Source: Campylobacterales bacterium | Lineage (GTDB): Bacteria; Campylobacterota; Campylobacteria; Campylobacterales; Nitratiruptoraceae | Reading direction: 5' to 3' | DNA: 43,912 nucleotides | Assembly (NCBI GenBank): GCA_027065825.1 | Contig: JAMONM010000036.1 | Span: 1 to 43,912 of the forward strand | The notes under the pieces: model-generated | The model's database searches: none | Told to the model about the DNA's origin: nothing | The model's input: the letters and a program-made list of their open reading frames with translations, nothing else | Shown here: positions 35,839-43,912 of the stretch, piece by piece | Layout of the letters: each line of letters begins with the position of its first letter | Numbering within the stretch: position 1 is the first letter of the stretch | Position numbers and translations under genes: made by a program

Positions 35839-35867
35839 AATATATCCCGATTAGGATAAAATTTATC
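35839..35867 (-). promoter_or_regulatory. sufB promoter with palindromic candidate operator
   Basis: On the minus strand TATATT (35844 to 35839) can serve as -10 about 30 bases before the sufB GTG. A perfect palindrome GATAAA-A-TTTATC (35855-35867) covers where the -35 box would be. Its form recalls AT-rich Fur-type sites (GATAAT repeats), but only one 13-base element is present. It may couple suf expression to iron or redox state. Confidence 0.4.
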
Positions 35868-35915
35868 TTAATTGTTATGGTAATATAACCTATACAAAAT
35901 AATTGGACGAAGAGT

Positions 35916-36557
35916 ATGAAAAAAGTTCTGGTTCTATGCACCGGCAACAGTTGCAGATCCATAATGGCGGAAGCGTTGATCAACGCATACCTATCGGGAG
36001 TAGAAGCCAAAAGCGCCGGCAGCTCTCCGAAAGAGAGAGTAAATCCTAAAACCGTGGAGATTCTAAAACAAGAGGGCATCTGGAAAGATGAGTACAGACC
36101 AAAAGCGATAGAAGAGATCAACGAGGATTTCGATCTGGTAATAACCGTATGCGACCGGGCAAAAGAGAGTTGCGTAGTTTACAAAAATGCTCTGCACATA
36201 CCTTTTGAAGACCCTGACGGCAAAGACACAGAGCGGTTCAAAAAGGTATTCAACAAGATCAAAGAGACCCTTTTACCGTTGGTAAAAAAAGAGCTGCTTA
36301 AAAGATCCGTCAAAACCTACGAAAAAGGAGTTTTCGTATCCTTTAACCAAATGATTGAAAAAGAGAAACTGGAACATATGGTATCAAACTGCAAAAATGG
36401 AGCGTGCGACTGCATGGAGGAAAAGACGAAAAAGAAGATAGAATCGATAAAAATAGAGAATAAAAACGGCTCTTTGGAACTGAAAATAGAAGGCGACATA
36501 GAAAAAGAAGAGATTCAAAACGCTCTGGAAAAATCGAAAATACTGAACGAAAGATGA
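35916..36557 (+). CDS. ArsC-type (LMW-phosphatase fold) reductase with extra C-terminal domain
   Basis: Residues 1-~128 form a low-molecular-weight phosphatase-like arsenate reductase: P-loop CTGNSCRS (C8, C13, R14), redox pair C79 and C86 (VCDRAKESC) with the same spacing as C82/C89 of S. aureus ArsC, and acid D99 in EDPDG. This suggests thioredoxin-coupled arsenate reduction. Residues 130-213 are an addition: a helical linker, then CKNGACDC (C159, C164, C166) and a small beta-alpha-beta segment (IESIKIENKNGSLELKIEG). No arsR, arsB or acr3 is adjacent, so the substrate is uncertain. An ATGA overlap links it to the next gene. Confidence 0.75.
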   Translation: MKKVLVLCTGNSCRSIMAEALINAYLSGVEAKSAGSSPKERVNPKTVEILKQEGIWKDEYRPKAIEEINEDFDLVITVCDRAKESCVVYKNALHIPFEDPDGKDTERFKKVFNKIKETLLPLVKKELLKRSVKTYEKGVFVSFNQMIEKEKLEHMVSNCKNGACDCMEEKTKKKIESIKIENKNGSLELKIEGDIEKEEIQNALEKSKILNER

Positions 36558-37411
36558 AAAGATCTCTAATTTTAGCGCTATTTTTAATCAATATCGCGGT
36601 TTCGGCCTCCTGGGACAATATGGCTCAGATCATCTTGAACAAACCGAGCGTGTTTTACGATATAGAAAACATTCCCGATCTGAGTTCTTTGGAAAAGAGA
36701 TTTAAATGCAAAATAGTCCTTTACGACAAAGAGGGCCATATAGCGATTCAATCCATTTTCGACTCGAAGAGATTCTTCAGATCCATAACCACCTCTTTGG
36801 ATATTAGGAGCAGCTTCTCAAACGGTTCCGCGGCCGGGGATTTTTGGGAGTGGAATAAAAGAAAAAAAGAGCTTTCGAAAAAAGATAAAAAACTTTTCGA
36901 ATCTATGCTCAAATTAACCGAGGAACTAAAATCGGACTTTGGCTCTTTTGCCTTTTATCTGGACGCCCCGGGACTGCTCAGAATCGAAGGTTCCTATCCC
37001 GATATAAAGTCTCTGAAAGAGGCCAAAAAAGAGATATCCAAAATGAACGAAACGGTAAAAAAATATTTTGCCAAAGCGTCTATCCCCCAAAGTTTAGAAG
37101 AGAGCCTAAAGGATCAGCCGTTTATAATAGAAGAGAGCGTAAAACCGGTGAATATAGACTATAAAAACCATTGCGTACTTCTTCTTGAAACCCTAAAGAG
37201 GTTCAAAACGCTCTACGGGCTCCAAAAGGGGGATATAGAGTCTGCATGCGGCATATACGAACCCTCCTATACCGTTTTCTATCTGCCCGGCAACTGTTCC
37301 ATATTTATGGATTTTATCGTCGAAAACGGCAAAGGTGGATGGAAGAGGATAAAAAACGGTTTTGAACTCCACTTCGAAAAGGGTTGTCCCGAAATAGAGG
37401 TATACCGATAA
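36554..37411 (+). CDS. exported protein of unknown function (285 aa)
   Basis: A signal peptide covers about residues 1-18 (MKRSLILALFLINIAVSA). The mature part is mixed alpha/beta: a strand-rich start (RFKCKIVLYDKEGHIAIQS), a Lys-rich helical middle (about 105-170) and a C-terminal domain with four cysteines (C210, C235, C252, C280 by my count), which could form disulfides in the periplasm. I recognise no family. It is translationally coupled to the ArsC-like gene and 11 bases before the next small gene. Confidence 0.7.
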   Translation: MKRSLILALFLINIAVSASWDNMAQIILNKPSVFYDIENIPDLSSLEKRFKCKIVLYDKEGHIAIQSIFDSKRFFRSITTSLDIRSSFSNGSAAGDFWEWNKRKKELSKKDKKLFESMLKLTEELKSDFGSFAFYLDAPGLLRIEGSYPDIKSLKEAKKEISKMNETVKKYFAKASIPQSLEESLKDQPFIIEESVKPVNIDYKNHCVLLLETLKRFKTLYGLQKGDIESACGIYEPSYTVFYLPGNCSIFMDFIVENGKGGWKRIKNGFELHFEKGCPEIEVYR

Positions 37412-37422
37412 AGGAGCCGATT

Positions 37423-37626
37423 ATGAAAAGGAAGATAGAGAAACTGCAAGAAGCGATAAAAAAGAGCGATCTGGACGAAAAAGAAAAGAGCGAGGCGCTA
37501 GAGCATATCAGACAGTGGTATATACAGGACAAAGCCGAGGGCATAATCGGCGAAGAGCTGAAAAAAAGACTGCTCGCCATTAGCGCTAAAATCGAACCTA
37601 TCCTGGCCGAACTCGGTTTTTTGTAA
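37423..37626 (+). CDS. small helical protein of unknown function (67 aa)
   Basis: Starts MKRKIEKLQEAIKKSDLDEKEK; the whole chain is predicted as two or three charged helices, possibly a short coiled coil. The ATG at 37423 is chosen over an in-frame one 39 bases upstream because AAAGGAG lies 7 bases before it and it clears the previous gene. A weak likeness to DUF4404 is noted but not trusted. Confidence 0.6.
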   Translation: MKRKIEKLQEAIKKSDLDEKEKSEALEHIRQWYIQDKAEGIIGEELKKRLLAISAKIEPILAELGFL

Positions 37627-37711
37627 TATCCTTATTGAAAAAATATAAATTCTCTTTACAGCTGGTCCAAAAACTATTTTCGCTAACATCCAAAGAAAAA
37701 AGGATCAAAAT

Positions 37712-38236
37712 ATGAAAAAGTTCGTTTTAGTTGTAGCCGGGTTGGCTCTTTTGGCGATAGGCCTCTTTATTTTTCTACAATCCAAGGACAATTACGATCC
37801 CACAAAATATTACGTAAAGATCGACTCTTTGGACAAAGGGGAGAAAATAGAGCTGAAACTGCCGGATCAATTCGGAAACAGCGTAGAACTCTCCGACAAA
37901 ACCGACAAACTGCTGGTGGTATTCGACAAAGAGGGGGCGCATAAGGTAATAGATTTTCTAAAAAACAAACCCAAAGGGTATTTAAACGACCATTCTGTTT
38001 TGTTTGTGGCGGATATTAGCAAAATGCCGGTTGTTATTAGAAACACATTCGCTCTGCCCGATCTGAGAAAGAGCGAGTTTCCGATAGTTCTTATATATGA
38101 AAAAGAGCTCTCCAAAAAACTCGACGGCGGAGTAAAGGAGGGGGAATTCGAGATTATCGTTCTTGACAACTCAAAAATAGAAGATATAATCGTAACGGAC
38201 GACACGGCGAAGATGCAAGAAATTCTCGAAAAGTGA
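37712..38236 (+). CDS. membrane-anchored thioredoxin-fold-like protein
   Basis: 174 residues: an N-terminal membrane anchor (about 4-23) and a domain facing the periplasm. KLPDQFGNSVEL, VLFVADISKMPVVIRNTFALPDLRKSEFP, read in parts, and LVVFDKEG resemble peroxiredoxin/thioredoxin-like proteins but without a CxxC, so it is unlikely to be an active redox enzyme. Homologues I recall in Sulfurimonas-like genomes carry a misleading 'FAD/FMN-containing dehydrogenase' label. Its stop overlaps the GTG of the sirtuin gene. Confidence 0.6.
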   Translation: MKKFVLVVAGLALLAIGLFIFLQSKDNYDPTKYYVKIDSLDKGEKIELKLPDQFGNSVELSDKTDKLLVVFDKEGAHKVIDFLKNKPKGYLNDHSVLFVADISKMPVVIRNTFALPDLRKSEFPIVLIYEKELSKKLDGGVKEGEFEIIVLDNSKIEDIIVTDDTAKMQEILEK

Positions 38237-38949
38237 AAAACCTCTATATCCTAACGGGCGCCGGCATCAGCGCTCCTAGCGGACTGGACACCTATATCGA
38301 CGAAGGAATATGGAACAGGATCGATCCCATCTCCATCTGCTCCTTGGAGGCGTGGGAGAAAGATCCTCAAAAAGTGTTGGAGTTTTTCGACGAAAGAAGA
38401 GCGGAACTAAAAAGAGCAAAACCGAATCCGGTTCATAAAATGTTCGCCCGCCTCGAAACGAGATACTCCCACAGAATATTCCATCTGACGCAAAACATAG
38501 ACGATCTTTTAGAAAGAGCCGGGTGCAAAAACATCATACATCTGCACGGAAAACTAAACGAGATCAGATGCGACAACTGCAAGGCCGTATTTGATATAGG
38601 ATACGAAAAGATTCCCAAAACCCCATGTCCCGAATGCGGCAAGAAAGCGCTCAGACACAACGTGGTAATGTTCAACGAAGTGGCTCCGCAGTATAGACAT
38701 CTATACACTGTCGCGAAAAAATGCGATATTTTTCTTTGCGTCGGAACCAGCGGCAGAGTGATAGACATAGCAGATCTAGCAAAAGAGTTCGAGCTCTCAA
38801 TTCTGGTCGATCCCGTGCGCAGAAAATATATAACCGTCTTTGGAGAACACGACAGATATATAGACAGCTTTTTTGACGTATTCATACAAAAAGAAGCCCA
38901 GGCCGCTCTGGAAGATATTGAAAATCTGATAGAGAGAGCGATGAATTAG
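38233..38949 (+). CDS. divergent Sir2-family NAD-dependent deacylase
   Basis: 238 residues. NAD loop LTGAGISAPSGL (7-18), TQNIDDL (86-92), catalytic H105 in HLHGKL, four zinc cysteines C113/C116/C132/C135 (CDNC, CPEC), and the GTSGRV ribose loop. The usual Phe-Arg after the glycine loop (SGIxTFR) is replaced by DTYIDEG, so an NAD-contact Arg is missing. It may deacylate lysines weakly or have another NAD-dependent role. Starts with GTG in a GTGA overlap. Confidence 0.85.
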   Translation: MKNLYILTGAGISAPSGLDTYIDEGIWNRIDPISICSLEAWEKDPQKVLEFFDERRAELKRAKPNPVHKMFARLETRYSHRIFHLTQNIDDLLERAGCKNIIHLHGKLNEIRCDNCKAVFDIGYEKIPKTPCPECGKKALRHNVVMFNEVAPQYRHLYTVAKKCDIFLCVGTSGRVIDIADLAKEFELSILVDPVRRKYITVFGEHDRYIDSFFDVFIQKEAQAALEDIENLIERAMN

Positions 38950-38950
38950 A

Positions 38951-38976
38951 TTGACAAAGGGTATTTAGGATATAAT
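38951..38976 (+). promoter_or_regulatory. promoter of nnrS
   Basis: Consensus TATAAT at 38971-38976; a TTGACA at 38951-38956 is present but at a short 14-base spacing, so probably the -10 acts with the T/A-rich stretch alone. AAGGAG precedes the nnrS ATG. No clear palindrome for an NO-sensing regulator is seen. Confidence 0.5.
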
Positions 38977-39003
38977 CACTCCAAACTTAGCCAAGGAGTT
39001 CCG

Positions 39004-40203
39004 ATGGAGTTTTCCGATACTCCCTTTAAAGAGCCAAAACTCTCTAAAAGAGACTATTTCTTTTCCCAACCGCATCAGCCTTTTTTCGTTCTAGGAATAA
39101 TAAACGCCGTTATATCGATGCTGCTTTTTATTCCACTATACAAGGGCATAGGATCCGTCGATCCTCTCTTTTTTCACGCGTATTCTATGATATTCGCCGT
39201 ATTTACCAATTTTTTCTACGGTTTTTTATATACCACCTTTCCGAGATTTTCCGGAACCTATCCGATAGATCCTAGAAAATATCTGATCGTGTTTACTTTC
39301 AACGTCGCCGCTACTTTGGCGCTGTACGGATCCATTCTGATCGAACCGGCTATTTATCTCTCCATACTCTTTAACGCGGCCTCATTCGGTATGACACTAA
39401 AGATTTTCTACGAAATATACAAAGAGTGCACCCTTCCCAAAAAGGACCAATATTGGCTAATAGTAGCCCTCGGAGCCGGCGCGATAGCCAACGTTATTTT
39501 CCTATTGGCGGCTATTCCGTGTAAATGCAACAATCAGATCTTTCTCGATACGGCCGTGAATTTCGGCGTATACCTCTATCTGATCTTTCTCGGTTTTGTT
39601 GTAGCCTTTAGGATGGTGCCTTTTTTTTCGCATATTATGAACTACAAAAAAAACGAATATCTCCATCTGCAGATATTCGTCCTTTTTTTGCTGCACTCTT
39701 TTTTGGGGGGAACATTCGCCAAACTTCAGTTTGTTCCCGATCTGATCGCGGCCGCCCTGATCGGATGGGAGATAAAAAAGATATCTTTCAAACCGACTAA
39801 AGAGCCTCTTTTGTGGATTTTGCACCTGGCGATGTACTGGCTCTTCGCGGCGCTGTTTATAGGGGCTTTTATAAACTTTTTCGAAAACTGGTTCGGCTTT
39901 TACAGTTTTCAGCTGCCGCTGCACCTACTGGTTCTGGGTTTTTTAACCACCATTTTGATAGGATTTGGAACGAGAGTTACGCTGGGACACTCTCAAAACC
40001 CGTTAATTACCGATAAAGTAACGGTATATATATTCTTTTTTACCCAGATCGTACTACTTTTTAGAATACTCTTTTCGGTCTCGGCACACTTTGGAAAAAT
40101 CACTCCATTTTTCGACATTAGCGCCACCTTATGGATCGTTCTATTTATCTGGTGGAGTTTCAAATATTTCAAAATTTTGGCTTTCGGAGAGAAGATAGGA
40201 TGA
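39004..40203 (+). CDS. nnrS: NnrS-family heme- and copper-containing membrane protein
   Basis: 399 residues with about 12 membrane helices. HAYSMIFAVFTNFFYGFLYT and PLHLLVLGFLTTILIGFGTRV (read in parts) carry the conserved histidines of NnrS. The family protects iron pools of nitrosatively stressed cells and often accompanies denitrification genes; none are in this window. Own promoter; overlaps the next gene by ATGA. Confidence 0.88.
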   Translation: MEFSDTPFKEPKLSKRDYFFSQPHQPFFVLGIINAVISMLLFIPLYKGIGSVDPLFFHAYSMIFAVFTNFFYGFLYTTFPRFSGTYPIDPRKYLIVFTFNVAATLALYGSILIEPAIYLSILFNAASFGMTLKIFYEIYKECTLPKKDQYWLIVALGAGAIANVIFLLAAIPCKCNNQIFLDTAVNFGVYLYLIFLGFVVAFRMVPFFSHIMNYKKNEYLHLQIFVLFLLHSFLGGTFAKLQFVPDLIAAALIGWEIKKISFKPTKEPLLWILHLAMYWLFAALFIGAFINFFENWFGFYSFQLPLHLLVLGFLTTILIGFGTRVTLGHSQNPLITDKVTVYIFFFTQIVLLFRILFSVSAHFGKITPFFDISATLWIVLFIWWSFKYFKILAFGEKIG

Positions 40204-41195
40204 ATATCTACCATATCGCCGCCGCATTCGTAATTATTTTGGCTCTGAAATATCTATCGGCCATTTTGGTCTATATGATTTTGGCCATATTTTTTACCAT
40301 TTTGCTAGCGCCGATATTCAGATTTTTCGATAGATACGGAATGCCGGCCATCGCCGCCTATTTTATAACTCTGGCCGGATTCGTTCTGATCTTTAGCGGA
40401 GTATTTTTAATAGTGGAGAGCTCCGCCAGAGAGTTTGGAACAAATCTTCCCTTTTACGAGGAGAGATTTTCAAATCTTCTCGAAGAGACTCAAAAGCTCC
40501 TACATCAATATCAGCTACAGCTGGATCTATCCATGCTAAAAAGCCTGGATCTAATGGGAATAGTAAAAAAATTTCTAGCCAACGCCGGCAATATCTTAAA
40601 AAGTTTTCTCATAGTCGTAATAGGGGTCAGTTTCTTGCTATTCGAATCTAAAGATTTCGGCAAAAAGATAACGGCCGTAACCGAAAATCCGGCATATTTC
40701 GAAGCCTTTTTCGCAAGTGTACAGAAATATTTCATAATAAAGACCCTTACTAGTTTTCTAACTGGAGTGCTGGTCGGTTCGATGCTCTCTTTTTTCGGAG
40801 TGCCTTATGCCTTCTTATTCGGATTTTTGGCCTTTTTGTTCAACTACATTCCGGTGGTTGGTTCGATAGTGGCGGCTATTCCCGGAATAGTTCTCGCGTT
40901 GATAACATACGGAATCGACACAGCGCTTTACGTAACGATCCTATATCTGATTATCAATATCTCTATCTCCAACGTTATAGAACCGAAAATCATGGGCGAA
41001 GGATTGAATCTGTCTCCGGCGGTAGTATTTTTCTCTTTGATATTTTGGGGATGGATGTTCGGAATAGTAGGAACGTTTTTCGCCGTTCCGCTGACCATGA
41101 CGCTTAAACTGGCTTTTGAGAGCTCCCCTAAAACGAGATGGATGGCGCAGATGCTGTCAAACTACAGCGATCCTAAAGATCGAAACAGGACTTGA
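40200..41195 (+). CDS. AI-2E/PerM-family transporter
   Basis: 331 residues, about eight membrane helices with a soluble stretch near 85-125 (FYEERFSNLLEETQKLL). The C-terminal half shows the family motifs GVPYAFLFGFLAFLFNYIPVVGS and SNVIEPKIMGEGLNLSP, in parts. Members export or gate diverse solutes (AI-2 in TqsA, Na+/H+ in others); substrate is unknown here. The ATG at 40200 forms an ATGA overlap with nnrS; frames further upstream are antisense to nothing and overlap nnrS. Its 3' end overlaps the convergent NYN gene by 23 bases. Confidence 0.88.
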   Translation: MNIYHIAAAFVIILALKYLSAILVYMILAIFFTILLAPIFRFFDRYGMPAIAAYFITLAGFVLIFSGVFLIVESSAREFGTNLPFYEERFSNLLEETQKLLHQYQLQLDLSMLKSLDLMGIVKKFLANAGNILKSFLIVVIGVSFLLFESKDFGKKITAVTENPAYFEAFFASVQKYFIIKTLTSFLTGVLVGSMLSFFGVPYAFLFGFLAFLFNYIPVVGSIVAAIPGIVLALITYGIDTALYVTILYLIINISISNVIEPKIMGEGLNLSPAVVFFSLIFWGWMFGIVGTFFAVPLTMTLKLAFESSPKTRWMAQMLSNYSDPKDRNRT

Positions 41196-41820
41196 GAATT
41201 ACTCTGTCGCAATGTTTTTTTATCTCCGAATTTATGGAGCTTCCCTCCTTAATGGCCGCAACCGCCGTCTGAAGCCCGTTGATTCTGGAAGTTTTTAGAG
41301 CCGGAATAATATCGGTATCTTTTGAAAAAACCAAAATCTTATCGCTCAGTTTTTCATAGGAAATGTGCGCTATATCGAGTCCCAACAGCATATCGACTCT
41401 CTTTTGAACCAAAATGGGACTTCCGTTGGCGTCGACCCCTCTGACTTTTAATATTCCTATTCTGTTAGCCACATACTCCATCTGGGCAAAGCTGTCGATA
41501 AAGGAACGGGAAACGGCGGAGATGTTTTGCCACTTTTCCCTGTTGGTTCTTCCCCGATTGTCAGCGCCGTTTAGGAACTCTTCAAAGGAGTTTCTATCTC
41601 TTTGAGATAGTTGAGCCTTTATCTGCTCGATATCGAGAGGATAAGCCGTGTAGAAAAAGATTCTATAAATCTCCTCTTTGTCCTCTAAAAATCTCAAAAT
41701 CAGACTGTATACGCTCGAGGGATCGTTATAATTAAACGACCATCCGGGCGAGGTTCGCTGAATTTTGGCTATATCGAGGCGGAAATTCTCCCAATCTATA
41801 AATATCGCCACTTTCTTCAC
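41173..41820 (-). CDS. NYN-domain (PIN-like) putative ribonuclease
   Basis: 215 residues with the NYN/LabA-type acidic residues: FIDWENF (D9), KRVDMLLGLDIAH and SKDTDIIPAL (metal-binding aspartates). Such proteins are predicted RNA nucleases; specificity unknown. The start is GTG at 41820. Directly before it the out-of-frame pair ATG-TGA forms a minimal start-stop. A GC-rich inverted repeat lies 15-55 bases upstream. Confidence 0.8.
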   Translation of the reverse strand: MKKVAIFIDWENFRLDIAKIQRTSPGWSFNYNDPSSVYSLILRFLEDKEEIYRIFFYTAYPLDIEQIKAQLSQRDRNSFEEFLNGADNRGRTNREKWQNISAVSRSFIDSFAQMEYVANRIGILKVRGVDANGSPILVQKRVDMLLGLDIAHISYEKLSDKILVFSKDTDIIPALKTSRINGLQTAVAAIKEGSSINSEIKKHCDRVILKSCFDL

Positions 41821-41835
41821 ATTTCGCTCTTTAGG

Positions 41836-41875
41836 GACCGATCGCGCCGAATTAACTCTGATTGCGCGGTCGGTC
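41836..41875. repeat. GC-rich inverted repeat between rsgA and the NYN gene
   Basis: GACCGATCGCGC (41836-41847) and GCGCGGTCGGTC (41864-41875) are complementary at 11 of 12 positions; in plus-strand RNA the twelfth is a G-U pair. The 16-base loop is AT-rich. Neither side has a T-run. It could be an operator, or an RNA hairpin ending rsgA transcripts. Confidence 0.5.
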
Positions 41876-41920
41876 GAGATTAATTTCGGTTAAAGTCAAA
41901 TCTTAACACAATCTTCTCCT

Positions 41921-42802
41921 TTATACAACAAGAGCGTTATCGCATAAAGAGGAGAGCTCCTCCCAGTAGAAATTCATTATTTTTAGATAGTTTTTGAATC
42001 TGCCGCAATGGATCTCTCCGTTTAACACCGCCTCTTTTACGGCGCAACCGGGTTCGTTGGTATGGGTACAGTCTACGAATCTGCACCTGTAGTTTCTAAA
42101 CTCCCTAAAATAGAGTCTTACCTCTCTTTTGTCCATAAAATAGGTGGCCTCTACGCGGCTAAAACCCGGAGTGTCCGCTATAAAACCATCCCTGAATCGA
42201 TACAGAGTTACGGCGGTGGTAGTGTGTCTGCCTCTTTTTAGTTTTTCGCTCACCTCGTTGGTCTTTATATCCAGACCCAGCAGGGAGGACAAAATTGAGC
42301 TTTTGCCGACGCCGCTGGGACCGCTGAGAATGGTGATATCGCTGTTTATAAAAGGCTCTATCTCTTCTACCCCTTTTTTTGCGCTGGTTTTCAAAATTTT
42401 GTATCCCAAATCCCTGTATATTTTTTCCGTAGCCGAAATTTTTCCCATATCTTCCAAAAGATCGATCTTGTTTATAACTATAACCGGATCTATTCCCAAA
42501 AACTCGTAAACGGCTAAAAAATTGTCCAGTAAAAAGGTGTCAAAATCCGGATTTTTGGCCGCCATAACGATCAAAACCGTATCAACGTTGGCAACAGGCG
42601 GCCTTTTTAGAAGATTTTTTCGCTTTGATATTTTTTCGATCACGAAACTGTCGTCTACTATTTCGCCCTCTACGAAATCGCCGGCGTAGAGTCCCTCCTT
42701 TTTGAGTCTTTTTCTCAAAACTCCGGGATAGATTTTGTCGTCCTTAGTGGTTATTCTACTTCCGGCCGCGCTCCTGTAGGTTACTATACCCTTAACACTC
42801 AT
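41921..42802 (-). CDS. rsgA: small ribosomal subunit biogenesis GTPase RsgA
   Basis: 293-residue circularly permuted GTPase. An N-terminal OB fold (1-70) is followed by G4 NKID (111-114), G1 GPSGVGKSS (161-169), G3 DTPG (210-213) and zinc ligands C240, C245, H247 and C253. It checks late 30S maturation. It overlaps the ilvD end by 11 bases, so they are co-transcribed. Confidence 0.96.
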   Translation of the reverse strand: MSVKGIVTYRSAAGSRITTKDDKIYPGVLRKRLKKEGLYAGDFVEGEIVDDSFVIEKISKRKNLLKRPPVANVDTVLIVMAAKNPDFDTFLLDNFLAVYEFLGIDPVIVINKIDLLEDMGKISATEKIYRDLGYKILKTSAKKGVEEIEPFINSDITILSGPSGVGKSSILSSLLGLDIKTNEVSEKLKRGRHTTTAVTLYRFRDGFIADTPGFSRVEATYFMDKREVRLYFREFRNYRCRFVDCTHTNEPGCAVKEAVLNGEIHCGRFKNYLKIMNFYWEELSSLCDNALVV

Positions 42803-43912
42803 TTTTTAGCACCGCGCCGTTAGCAGCGTTGGTAACTAACGCTCTATACTGTCCCAGCCATCTGCTCTTTATTGCTTTCATTTTCGGTTTGAAATTCTCT
42901 CTTCTTAGGTTTAACTCCTCTTCATCCACTTTCAGCTCCAAAGTATAAGTATCCACGTTGATATAGATCTCGTCTCCGTCTTCCACGAGAGCTATCACTC
43001 CTCCTTCGGCCGCTTCGGGACTGATATGCCCGATACTGGCTCCTCTCGTAGCGCCGCTAAATCTGCCGTCGGTTATCAGAGCCACTTTATCTCCCAGATT
43101 CATTCCGGCTATAAGACTGGTGGGAGAGAGCATCTCCTGCATTCCCGGCCCGCCTTTTGGCCCTTCGTATCGGATAACCACCACGTGACCAGGCTTGACC
43201 TTGCCCGCCAATATTCCGTCGATAGCCTCCTGCTGACTGTCAAAACAGATCGCTTTACCCGTAAATTCGCGCATACTCGGATCGATACCGGCCGTTTTTA
43301 CCACAGCGCCCTCCCGAGCTAGATTACCAAAAAGAATGGCCAAACCGCCAACTTCGCTGTAGGGATCGTCAACCGGATGTATAATCGAAGTGTCTACGAT
43401 CTCGGCATCTTCTATACGCTCGCCGATAGTACCGCCCTCGATGACAGGGTTATCCAGATAAAGAACCGTATCGCTCCGTTTGCTCGCCTCTTTCATCACG
43501 GCGCTGACTCCGCCCGCTCGGTGTATATCCTCCATATGTACCGTCTGAAGACTAGGGCTGATTTTGGCGATATGGGCTACATGTTTGCTGATCTCGTTGA
43601 GACGAGCCAGATCAAACTCGACCCCGGCCTCTTTGGCGATCGCCATCATATGAAGCACCGTATTGGTGCTGCCGCCCATAGCCATATCGACCACGAAAGC
43701 GTTGTGAACGGCCTTTTCGTTTAGGATGTTGCGGATTCTATACTTTTTGGTGAGTTCTAGGTCCTTAGCGATTTCGCATATACGGCGTGCGGCCTTTCTA
43801 AGAAGCTCTTCGCGCTCTGGTGTCAGCGCCAAAATCGTACCGTTACCGTTGAGCGCAATCCCCATCGCCTCCATCAAGGTATTCATCGAATTCGCAGTGA
43901 ACATACCGGAAC
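42792..43912 (-). CDS. ilvD: dihydroxy-acid dehydratase (5' part missing)
   Basis: Fe-S dehydratase of branched-chain amino acid synthesis. The window holds about the last 373 codons of ~560. The first visible residues [10 protein letters not shown] are the end of the cluster-cysteine motif, so that cysteine lies just beyond the right edge. [27 protein letters not shown], in parts, and [22 protein letters not shown], in parts, are diagnostic. It depends on an Fe-S cluster, a likely client of the suf system nearby. Confidence 0.96.
   Translation of the reverse strand, partial: SGMFTANSMNTLMEAMGIALNGNGTILALTPEREELLRKAARRICEIAKDLELTKKYRIRNILNEKAVHNAFVVDMAMGGSTNTVLHMMAIAKEAGVEFDLARLNEISKHVAHIAKISPSLQTVHMEDIHRAGGVSAVMKEASKRSDTVLYLDNPVIEGGTIGERIEDAEIVDTSIIHPVDDPYSEVGGLAILFGNLAREGAVVKTAGIDPSMREFTGKAICFDSQQEAIDGILAGKVKPGHVVVIRYEGPKGGPGMQEMLSPTSLIAGMNLGDKVALITDGRFSGATRGASIGHISPEAAEGGVIALVEDGDEIYINVDTYTLELKVDEEELNLRRENFKPKMKAIKSRWLGQYRALVTNAANGAVLKNEC

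Noticed and set aside
1-43912. CRISPR array, insertion sequence, prophage or toxin-antitoxin pair
   Set aside because: No regularly spaced repeats, transposase, phage or toxin motifs were seen on either strand.

Overview
The window is chromosomal DNA from a free-living member of the Campylobacterota (Epsilonproteobacteria). Three gene runs match Helicobacter/Campylobacter order as I remember it: ksgA-rnj-kpsF; prfA-rpsT divergent from glmM-lspA; and thrS-infC-rpmI-rplT. Accessory genes (NnrS, a complete SUF iron-sulfur operon, an archaeal-type Prx6 peroxiredoxin, a DUF1931 histone-fold protein and a DUF505-like protein) point to a vent or other hot, redox-active habitat rather than an animal host. 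That habitat is an inference. Coding density is very high: no gap without a gene exceeds 300 bases, and many genes overlap by ATGA, TTGA or GTGA stop-start junctions.

Layout. 1-2660 (-): purB and the 5' part of nrdA (cut by the left edge). 2794-3690 (+): an RluA-type pseudouridine synthase, convergent with two tiny membrane peptides. 3692-6263 (-): hisF, a nucleoside phosphorylase-like gene, rlmN and the two peptides, coupled end to end. 6319-12965 (+): nth, then ksgA, rnj (overlapping by 53 bases), kpsF, an RsuA/RluB synthase, a YjbQ gene and rarA. 12962-14580 (-): dtd, pgeF and an unknown gene. 14648-15271 (+): a phosphoribosyltransferase. 15254-17205 (-): a small membrane protein, purM and a DUF218 protein. 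17353-20254 (+): speE, coaE, dapF and a Bax-like glucosaminidase. 20256-21615 (-): rpsT-prfA. 21791-26947 (+): glmM-lspA, tRNA-Val(GAC), thrS-infC, rpmI-rplT and tRNA-Pro(GGG).

27085-31712 (+) is the most distinctive part. It is a five-gene unit just after the tRNA-Pro gene: periplasmic YfdX, a DUF1931 double-histone-fold protein, an HdeD-type membrane protein, a Prx6 peroxiredoxin with an unusual N-terminal extension, and, after two tandem RNA hairpins, a 614-residue protein with repeated helix-turn-wing-like segments (DUF505-like). It looks like a stress module acting in periplasm, membrane, cytosol and on the nucleoid.

31714-35810 (-): sufB-sufC-sufD-sufE-sufT, with a palindrome at the sufB promoter. 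35916-38949 (+): an ArsC-type reductase with an extra Cys-rich C-terminal domain, a secreted unknown, a 67-residue unknown, a thioredoxin-like lipid-side protein and a divergent sirtuin. 39004-41195 (+): nnrS and an AI-2E/PerM-type transporter. 41173-43912 (-): an NYN-domain protein, rsgA and the 3' part of ilvD (cut by the right edge).

Assignments rest on reading motifs and on memory of families; no database search was possible. Promoter and RNA-structure calls were made by eye.
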